NCBI GenBank assembly: GCA_023336855.1
Contig: JAMBLK010000254.1
Coordinates: 1 to 6,385, forward strand
Direction of reading: 5' to 3'
Length of the DNA: 6,385 nucleotides
From: Actinomycetes bacterium
Lineage (GTDB): Bacteria; Actinomycetota; Acidimicrobiia; Spongiisociales; UBA5794
The notes under the pieces were generated by a model. The model had not been told where the DNA came from and ran no database searches. It saw nothing but the letters and a program-made list of their open reading frames with translations. The position numbers and the translations under genes are program-made. Positions within the stretch are counted from its first letter, which is position 1; each line of letters opens with the position of its first letter. Below are positions 1-6,200 of the stretch, piece by piece.

Positions 1-361
1 TGCCGCCGTACGGCGGCATCGCTATCCCAGTTTCGTTGTCCTGAGCATCCCTTGCTCGGCCTTCCTTGATGAAATCGATGAGCTCAACATCGGTGTGATC
101 CCGGATGAATCCACTGTCGGCCAGGGCAGGGCCGAGGTTCTTGACGCCCTCGAAGTTCTGTCCGTGACACGATGAACACGATTGTCCGGCGAGTTGCTGC
201 CCGTGTGCGACAGGGGTACCTGCCACCGCAGTAGTCGTGACGTCCACAGAGTCACTGCCACAACCTGCGGCGACCAGCACGATGGCGACAGCGAAAACCA
301 ACGCCGATAGCAACGGCGCCGTGCGTGCGCGACCGACATCTGCTTGCTTGGACCGGCTCAT
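1..361 (-). CDS. Small c-type cytochrome, lipoprotein-anchored (3' end cut by window edge)
   Basis: Reading leftwards from an ATG at 361-359, 120 codons are open to the window edge without a stop, so the C-terminus is missing. Residues 1-16 are basic. Residues 17-32 are a hydrophobic signal segment ending in AAG-Cys34, a plausible lipobox, so the mature protein is probably lipid-anchored on the outer face of the membrane. A Thr/Val/Ala-rich linker follows. The haem-attachment motif CSSCH is at 62-66, followed by GQNFEG, and MPPYGG at 115-120 supplies Met115 as the likely sixth haem ligand. The order CxxCH then MPP about 50 residues later is that of a class I monohaem cytochrome c. The family carries electrons between membrane-bound or periplasmic partners; the partner here is unknown. 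The start is supported by a strong ribosome site at 367-372. The gene sits 68 bp behind the oxidoreductase on the same strand and may be co-transcribed with it. The only weak point is the non-ideal Ala at lipobox position -3. Confidence 0.88.
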   Translation of the reverse strand, partial: MSRSKQADVGRARTAPLLSALVFAVAIVLVAAGCGSDSVDVTTTAVAGTPVAHGQQLAGQSCSSCHGQNFEGVKNLGPALADSGFIRDHTDVELIDFIKEGRARDAQDNETGIAMPPYGG

Positions 362-366
362 GGACT

Positions 367-372
367 TCCTCC
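367..372 (-). promoter_or_regulatory. Ribosome binding site of the cytochrome c gene
   Basis: On the minus strand the sequence GGAGGA lies 5 bases before the ATG at 361. It is the best Shine-Dalgarno match among the gene starts in this window. It fixes the start codon of the cytochrome and shows that this gene is translated with a leader. Confidence 0.75.
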
Positions 373-429
373 GTGTGCTCTGTGCCATCCCGACGATACC
401 GTCGCACTTCACGATGATCCGACCGCTGC

Positions 430-1413
430 TCAGTCGAGTTGCCGCACAACGTCCTGAGCAAACAGTTCGAGGCTGGTCGAGTCATAGGCCGCATCCGGGA
501 AGTAGCCGATCGCATATGACATCCCGACCTCGACCCAGGGCCGCAGCTGCTCAACGACCTGCTCCGGTGTTCCGACCAACCCACCTTCGAGGAGGCTCTC
601 CCGTGCCGACTCTGCCTTGTCTTGCCCGGCGAGGGCAGCGATCCGACCGACGTACTCGTCGATCTTCGCTTGTACTCCGTTCTCCGTCTCTGCAACGAGG
701 ATCGTGAACAACGACGATCGCACGATCTCGTCGTAGTCGCGGCCGATGTCGGTTGTGTGGCCGGCGAGAACTTCGCTCTTGTGAACGAACTCGTCGACCG
801 TCCACCCGAAGTTCGTGTAGTCGGCGAACCGCGCTGCAACACGCAGCGTCAGCTTCTCTCCGCCCCCTGCCACCCAGATCGGAATGGAGTCCTGGATCGG
901 CTTCGGTCGGCTGATGGCGCCCGCGAGTTGGTAGTGCCGGCCGTCATAACGAACTTCGTCCTCGGCCCACATGCGTCGCATGATCTCGACGCCTTCTTCG
1001 AGTTGTCCGATCCGAACGGACGGTTTCGGGAACTCGTAGCCGTATCCGAGGTACTCGTTCTCGTACCAGCCTGCTCCGATCCCCATCTCGACTCTGCCGT
1101 TCGAGATGACGTCGATGTCGGCCGCGACCTTGGCGAGGTACGCCGGGTTCCGATAGGAATTGGACGTACACATCTGGCCGAGGCGGACGGAGTCCGTCGT
1201 GGCGGCGAGGGCTGCCATGAGTGTCCAGGCCTCGTAACTCGACTCCTGGGTGGGGACGGGAACCGTATGAAAGTGATCGAATACCCAGGCCGACTCGTAG
1301 CCGAGGGATTCGATGGTCTTGGCAACGCCGAGCATTGTCGGCCATTGCTCGGACCGGTCGATCCCGACGAGGTCGAGACGCCAGCCCTGGGGGATGAAGG
1401 CTCCATAACGCAT
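430..1413 (-). CDS. LLM-class (luciferase-like) probable F420-dependent oxidoreductase, Rv1855c-like
   Basis: The protein has 327 residues from the ATG at 1413-1411. The same frame stays open upstream to 1509, but those extra 32 residues look like translated intergenic DNA, and family members begin at MRYGAFIPQGWRLDL as here. A GTG three codons earlier (1422) is a possible alternative start. Family signatures are clear: W24, then GYESAWVFDHFHTVPVP at 38-54, SVRLGQMCTSNSYRNPAYLAK in the next strand, GRVEMGIGAGWYENE, then SRPKPIQDSIPIWVAGGGEK. These match the bacterial luciferase-like monooxygenase TIM barrel, in the subgroup of mycobacterial Rv1855c-type proteins annotated as F420-dependent. 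Length is normal. Such enzymes use reduced F420 (less often FMNH2) for hydride transfer or oxygenation of small molecules in the cytosol; the substrate is unknown. No strong ribosome site precedes the start. A TANNNT box at 1421-1426 suggests a leaderless message. The gene is divergent from the HisA-like gene and upstream of the cytochrome gene. Confidence 0.9.
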   Translation of the reverse strand: MRYGAFIPQGWRLDLVGIDRSEQWPTMLGVAKTIESLGYESAWVFDHFHTVPVPTQESSYEAWTLMAALAATTDSVRLGQMCTSNSYRNPAYLAKVAADIDVISNGRVEMGIGAGWYENEYLGYGYEFPKPSVRIGQLEEGVEIMRRMWAEDEVRYDGRHYQLAGAISRPKPIQDSIPIWVAGGGEKLTLRVAARFADYTNFGWTVDEFVHKSEVLAGHTTDIGRDYDEIVRSSLFTILVAETENGVQAKIDEYVGRIAALAGQDKAESARESLLEGGLVGTPEQVVEQLRPWVEVGMSYAIGYFPDAAYDSTSLELFAQDVVRQLD

Positions 1414-1420
1414 GAGCGCC

Positions 1421-1426
1421 ACGCTA
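1421..1426 (-). promoter_or_regulatory. Putative -10 box (TAGCGT) for the oxidoreductase gene
   Basis: Read on the minus strand, TAGCGT fits the TANNNT -10 consensus of actinobacterial housekeeping sigma factors. Seven bases separate it from the ATG at 1413, so transcription would begin on or next to the start codon. There is no good -35 hexamer at 16-18 bp and no Shine-Dalgarno. Leaderless promoters of this form are common in actinobacteria, but a TANNNT match by chance is easy. Confidence 0.3.
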
Positions 1427-1481
1427 CACGAGTCGGGCAGACTGTCGTCGCGGCCACGATCCAGACGATGCCTCAGGTTGG

Positions 1482-1487
1482 TACCGT
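1482..1487 (+). promoter_or_regulatory. Putative -10 box (TACCGT) for the HisA-like gene
   Basis: TACCGT matches TANNNT, and the A of the ATG at 1494 falls seven bases after its last base, the usual distance from a -10 box to the transcription start. The purine run GGGGA at 1488-1492 is only one base from the ATG, too close to work as a ribosome site. This favours a leaderless message. No convincing -35 element is visible. Confidence 0.3.
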
Positions 1488-1493
1488 GGGGAC

Positions 1494-2381
1494 ATGGAAC
1501 TCTATGCACGCGTCAACATCCTCGATGGCAAAGCTGTTCGCCTCCCCCGTGGAGCGCTTGATCAGGTGATCTACCTCGACGCCGACCCCGTCGCTCGGGC
1601 GCTCGGATGGGTAGCTCAGGGTGCCGACCGTCTCCACATCGTCGACCTCGACGCGGCCATCAATGACGATTACCGGAACAGGCCGCTGATTCGCGAGATC
1701 ATCGCCGAAGTCGCCATTCCCGTACAGGTCGGTGGCGGTGTCCGCTCCAATCTCGAAGTCGATCGGCTCCTCGACGCCGGAGCATGGCGGGTCGTCATGG
1801 GTACGGTCGCCATCACAGACCAGGTGCTGTTCTGGGAGATCTGTCGATCCCACCCCGGGCGGATCGCGGTCAGCCTCGACATCGCTGCCGATCAGGAGCT
1901 CGTCACCCAGGGTTGGCAGCACGGCTCCGGCCGATACCTCGAAGAGACCCTCATCGAACTCGCGTCCGCCGGAGCAGCATCGTTCTTGCTCTCCGAGGTG
2001 GGACGTGATGCGCTCGAAGAGCCGCCGAACTTCGAAGCTCTCCAGACCGCGATCTCGCTCGTTGATGAGGAAGTCATCGTCGCCGGTGGCGCTCGTGACC
2101 TCGATGACGTACGGGCCCTGTTGAAGATCAAGTCGGGCGACCACGGCGTTGCCGGGCTGATCGTCGGCCGCGAGGTGACATCCGGTCGGTTCACCGTCGA
2201 AGACGCCCAGGCACTCCTCAAAGGAGCGGCGAAGGATCTCGGTCCGTGGTCACTCGAACAACTCGAAGATGAAGTGGCAGGGTATCTCCAGGTACTCACC
2301 GATGGTGGAGATCCGGACGCGGAGATGACGGTCGAACACATTGAACGCTTCGTCCGGTGGCTCGGCGGCGGCACCCCCTGA
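1494..2381 (+). CDS. HisA/PriA-family TIM-barrel protein with altered catalytic Asp (D8N) and C-terminal extension
   Basis: The 295-residue protein is recognisably a HisA homologue. It has a DGKAVRL turn after strand 1, HIVDLDAA at 48-55, the first phosphate loop VGGGVRS at 79-85, VMGT at 101-104, SLD at 127-129, the loop SEVGRDALEEPPN at 167-179, the second phosphate loop VAGGARDLDD at 196-205 and VGRE at 224-227. HisA isomerises ProFAR to PRFAR in histidine synthesis; actinobacterial PriA does this and the TrpF reaction. The catalytic Asp of strand 1 (D8 in Thermotoga HisA, D11 in PriA) is Asn8 here. The Thr-Asp of the strand-6 TDxxRDG motif is Ser-Glu and its Gly is Ala, while Asp172 and Asp129 remain. 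Both phosphate clamps are kept, so a bis-phosphate or ribotide ligand is still likely. HisA is normally about 240-250 residues; this protein adds about 50-60 acidic, probably helical residues. No other histidine genes are nearby. It is probably a paralogue with a changed or lost reaction, not the housekeeping hisA. Confidence 0.8.
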   Translation: MELYARVNILDGKAVRLPRGALDQVIYLDADPVARALGWVAQGADRLHIVDLDAAINDDYRNRPLIREIIAEVAIPVQVGGGVRSNLEVDRLLDAGAWRVVMGTVAITDQVLFWEICRSHPGRIAVSLDIAADQELVTQGWQHGSGRYLEETLIELASAGAASFLLSEVGRDALEEPPNFEALQTAISLVDEEVIVAGGARDLDDVRALLKIKSGDHGVAGLIVGREVTSGRFTVEDAQALLKGAAKDLGPWSLEQLEDEVAGYLQVLTDGGDPDAEMTVEHIERFVRWLGGGTP

Positions 2382-2417
2382 CTCCCATACCCAGGGTTCG
2401 CGGCGTCCTATTTGGCG

Positions 2418-2431
2418 CTGTGAGCCCACAG
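2418..2431 (+). repeat. Small inverted repeat just upstream of the methyltransferase start
   Basis: CTGTG (2418-2422) and CACAG (2427-2431) form a perfect 5-bp stem around the loop AGCC, one base before the ATG at 2433. It could fold in the message or be a half-site pair for a regulator, but a stem this short is also expected by chance. Confidence 0.25.
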
Positions 2432-2432
2432 A

Positions 2433-3209
2433 ATGGGGCTGATCACCGTGGTTGATCCAACACCCGACTACATCGCTGCGAACCGGGCTGCTTGGGATGC
2501 CAAGGCAGGCCGGGACGAGTCCACCGGTGAACGGAACTGGGCCGGCCATCCCGCCTGGGGCCTGTGGGGCATCCCGGAGGAACAGGTCGGTTTCTTCCCG
2601 GACCTTGACGATCGGGACGTCCTCGAGAACGGGTGTGGAACCGCATACGTGTCGGCCTGGGTATCCCGTCTCGGTGGCCGTCCGGTCGGTCTCGACAACT
2701 CCGCAAAGCAACTGATGACGGCACGTCGTCTCCAAGACGAACATGACCTTCGATTCCCTCTGATCCATGGTATCGCCGAGCACCTGCCGTTCCAGGACGA
2801 GTCGTTCGACGTGGTGCTCAACGAGTACGGAGCGGCGATCTGGGCAGACCCCTACCGCTGGATCCTCGAGGCGGCCCGGGTACTTCGACCTGGCGGTGAA
2901 TTGGTTTTCTTGGGGAACTCGACACTGCTCATGCTCTGTGCCGAGGACGACGAGACCATCCCGGCAGGGACCGCGATGCTCCGTGATCACTTCGGCATGC
3001 ACCGCTTCGACTGGCCGGATGACGACGGCATCGAGTTTCACCTCGGCCACGGCGACTGGATCCGGGTACTGCGTGACAACGGCTTCGAGATCCTCGATCT
3101 GATCGAGCTCCGCCCGCCGGAGGGTGCCGAGACGAGCTACACGTTCGTCACCACGGAGTGGGCGAGGCGCTGGCCCGCGGAAGAGGTCTGGCGGGCCCGG
3201 AAGCGGTAG
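2433..3209 (+). CDS. Class I SAM-dependent methyltransferase (Methyltransf_11 type)
   Basis: The 258-residue protein has the Rossmann-type methyltransferase order. SAM-binding motif I is VLENGCGTAYVSAW at 63-76. The acidic residue that would hold the ribose hydroxyls is Asp88 in PVGLDNS. AEHLPFQDESFDVV at 115-128 covers the adenine-contact region and motif II, and RVLRPGGELVF at 149-159 is motif III. The N-terminal DYIAANRAAWD and the C-terminal segments FGMHRFDWPDDD, DLIELRPPEG and FVTTEWARRWPAEEVW place it in a widespread but uncharacterised family of actinobacterial and related methyltransferases; the methyl acceptor is unknown. The residue before GCG in motif I is usually Leu or Ile and is Asn66 here. 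The ATG at 2433 lacks a ribosome site. A GTG at 2448 has GGGG about 9 bases upstream (2435-2438) and keeps VDPTPDYIAANRAAW, so it is a serious alternative start. The gene follows the HisA-like gene by 51 bp and may be co-transcribed with it. It ends 27 bp from the convergent receptor gene. Confidence 0.87.
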   Translation: MGLITVVDPTPDYIAANRAAWDAKAGRDESTGERNWAGHPAWGLWGIPEEQVGFFPDLDDRDVLENGCGTAYVSAWVSRLGGRPVGLDNSAKQLMTARRLQDEHDLRFPLIHGIAEHLPFQDESFDVVLNEYGAAIWADPYRWILEAARVLRPGGELVFLGNSTLLMLCAEDDETIPAGTAMLRDHFGMHRFDWPDDDGIEFHLGHGDWIRVLRDNGFEILDLIELRPPEGAETSYTFVTTEWARRWPAEEVWRARKR

Positions 3210-3236
3210 GACAGCGGCAATGTCGGACAATGATTT

Positions 3237-6200
3237 CTACCACTCCGTCCAGTCATCCGGCGGAGAAGGCCCGCCCTTCTTGTCGTCCGGAATCAGCGGC
3301 ACCTCGATTTCACCGTCGATGATCTGCTGCCTGAACTCCTCGAGCACCGGAACGAACTCCTCGATGAATCCCCCAGATCGGGAGTAGTCAACCCCATCGT
3401 TCGCAAGGTTGTACACCCGAACTCCCGGTGTAAACACGCCGTTGCTGTAGTCCTCGATCGCGTCGCCGAACGCCGTGTCGGTACGCTTGAGCATCGATGT
3501 GAGGATGTGCTGCGAGGCCTCCGGGTAGCTGTACGGCAGATAGTCGGCATACTCGGGATCGATGACGATTCCGGAGTAGCGAATGTACTCGTCTACATCC
3601 ACTCCGATGTGCCAGCGTTGAACCCCGGACAGTTCGGTCACTCGATCTGCCATGACCATCGCCCCTTCTCCTGATGCGCCTGCGGCCGTGTAGATCACAT
3701 CGGCACCCTCCCGATACATCTCCTTCGCTCGGTTCGCACCCGCGCTGGGGCTTGTGAAACCACTCGAGTCCCAATATGGGGAGAGGTATTCAACGAGCAC
3801 GACGATCGACGGATCCACGGCATGAACCCCCGCTTCGAAACCCGCCTGAAACGCCCAGATAATGGGAGCATCCATTCCACCGAGAAATCCGACAGTGCCG
3901 GTCTCACTCTTGAGGGCTGCCGCTGCACCAACGAGAAAAGATCCCTCTGCTTCGGCGAAGACGGGAAATGAGACGTTCGGGTAGTCCGAATCGGGTTCAT
4001 ACGCCGTCCCTGGACTGTCCGGAACCACCCAGTTCGTGTCCGGATATTCGGCAATGACATCGAAGCCGCCGCTTGGTTCCGTTTGCGACCCGAATCCGTT
4101 CAGGACCAGTTCAGTGCCGGCCTCGCCGAGATCATGCATGGCTTGATCGACACCAAGCGCGCTCGCCGTCTTCGTGCCAATAGTGAGATCGTACGCCTCC
4201 TCCGCTTCTGCCACCGCCATCGCAATCTGATCGTTCCACCCGTTGTCCCCCGGGCCCTCGAAGAGCAGGACGACTGCCGGACCCCACGATCCGATGACCG
4301 TCGCCGCGGCGAATGTCAGTGCAGCGAATAGGGCAACGACGGCGGCGAGCATGCCCCAGAGCCGTACGCGGGCACGACGCGTGACCCGAGCTTCGCGCCC
4401 GATACGAGCGACCTCGGCTTCCTCGGCCTTCCGCCGAGCTTCGGTGCTCGCTGTCAGGTACGCCGTGGCGCTCAAAGGTAGCGTTATCGGTGCCGACGCG
4501 TTCCAGGCTTCGCAGTCGGTCAGCTTCGCTCCGGACAACAAGTAGCCGGAATCCCGCTCCATCAACTCCCACTCCGCGGCACCGGCCATCAGCCCGTCGA
4601 GTTCCATGAGGTCGAGCCGAGCATCTTCGAGCCACCCATCAAGACGATCCCATCCCGACAACAGCGCCTCATGCGACACCTCAACGGTCGCCGCACCGGT
4701 CTGAGAGTCTCGGTCGAAGGTAAGGAGCCGTTCCTCACCAAATCGAGTGAGCACTGTGGAGACGATGACCGCGTCACCGATCGATTCCAGTTCGAGTACC
4801 GGAACGGGCCGGCGCGTGTACCGGTCCTCCGTCGGCTTGACAAGACGGAGGAATACATCACGAGTCGTCTCTTGCTCGGCAGAATCGATCGAGGCGTAGA
4901 CCGCGTCGGCCCGTCTACTCAGTGCACCGGCGAGGCCACCGATACGACGGTATCCGTCGAGGGTCATCGTCGAGTTGTCACGTTCGTCGAACAGTTCGGT
5001 GAGGGTGTACTGGAAGAGTGGCAGAGCCCCGGGTTGATCCGTCATATCCGCTACGAGCTCAGCCAGGAGGTCGGGAGCGAACCCCACGCCGACCCGCTGA
5101 GCAGGTCCCAACGCGGCAGCCTCGATACCGGCAGGCGTCAACGGAATGACGTTCACGACGTTGTCGGTGAAGAGCTTCGCGAACTCCGGATACAACAGTG
5201 GGCGATCGTAGAAGTCGGCCCGAACCGTCAACAGAATCTTGATCCTCCCCCTCGGGTCATCGACCGCTGTCACGAGGTTCCGCAGGAACGCTCGGCGTGT
5301 CGTCTCGTCGGTGAGCGTGAACAGCTCCTCGAACTGATCGACAACGAGAAGGATCAACTCCGACTCAGTCGGGAGCGACCGCAAGATCGACCGGGTGATC
5401 GCCGTGTCGTCGTTCGGATTGCTGTCCTCAGTCACCGACCCCGAGATACGGTGGATCGCGGCATCGAACTCAGCAAATGGGTATCGACCCGGCATGAGCG
5501 TGACAATCGTCCAGTTGTGCGATCCGCTGTGCGCCCCCTGCCGCAGTATCGGAATGAGGCCGGCTCGCACGACGCTCGACTTCCCTGAACCGCTCGGGCC
5601 CACAACTGCGGTCAGCGGGGAGGTCGAAGCGACGAGAAGTCTCTCGATGAGTTCGTCCCGTCCGAAGAAGTCGGTGGTATCGGCCTCCCCGAATGCTCGT
5701 AGCCCTTTGTAGGGATTGCGCTCGACCACTTGAACGGATGCAGGCTCTTCGACCTGTGGAACAAGCGACGGATCCCGCAGCAGGATCTGCTCCTCGAGAC
5801 GCAGCAATTCCGGTGAAGGATCCAAGCCAGTGTCTTCGGCGAGCGTGTCGCGGTAGTCCCGGAACTCCCGGAGCGCCTCCGCCTGACGGCCACCCGCAAA
5901 CAACGCCAACATCAACAGCCGGCGCGACTCCTCCCGAAGCGGATCATCACGCACCGCATCACGCAACATCGGAACCGCCTCAAGCGGACGCCCTTCGGAC
6001 ACACGCACTTCACACAGAACCGCGACAGCCCGATGATGCAACTCATTGAGCCGCTCGATGTCACGTTGTGCGAACTCGTCATACGTGAAATCCGCGAGCG
6101 GAGAACCACCCCAAAGCCCCAACGCCAAACCGGCAGCACCACTCGCACCAGCCTCATCGCCGTCCCCCAGCGCGCTGGTTGCCTCCCCGACGAGCCGCTC

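Noticed and set aside
1..18. Perfect 18-bp palindrome TGCCGCCGTACGGCGGCA at the window edge
   Set aside because: It is the coding sequence of the haem-ligand motif PPYGG, whose preferred GC-rich codons are naturally self-complementary; nothing else suggests a binding or recombination site.
22..339. 105-residue minus-strand reading frame over the cytochrome gene
   Set aside because: It is an out-of-frame shadow (Arg/Ser/Trp-rich, no domain) of the cytochrome c frame, which has a signal peptide, CxxCH, MPP and a strong ribosome site.
391..404. Inverted repeat CGACG-ATAC-CGTCG between the oxidoreductase and cytochrome genes as a terminator
   Set aside because: The stem is only 5 bp and no T-run follows on the minus strand, so it gives no support for a transcript end between the two genes.
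1414..1509. Longer N-terminus for the F420-type oxidoreductase (32 extra residues)
   Set aside because: The extra residues are Arg/His/Pro-rich with no family similarity, would overlap the start of the divergent HisA-like gene, and the family begins at MRYGAFIPQGW.
622..1569. 315-residue plus-strand frame opposite the oxidoreductase
   Set aside because: It is an antisense shadow of a well-conserved luciferase-like protein and would run into the HisA-like gene in another frame.
3173..3196. GCCCGC/GCGGGC inverted repeat at the end of the methyltransferase gene
   Set aside because: It has a 12-base loop, no T-run, and lies in coding sequence of GC-rich codons; a chance pairing is the simpler reading.
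2250..3230. 326-residue minus-strand frame opposite the methyltransferase
   Set aside because: It is a GC-rich antisense shadow; the plus-strand frame holds all the methyltransferase motifs and the antisense product shows no recognisable domain.
4671..5588. 305-residue plus-strand frame opposite the STAND domain
   Set aside because: It is an Arg/Val/Asp-rich antisense shadow of the nSTAND1 region, which is fully conserved on the minus strand.
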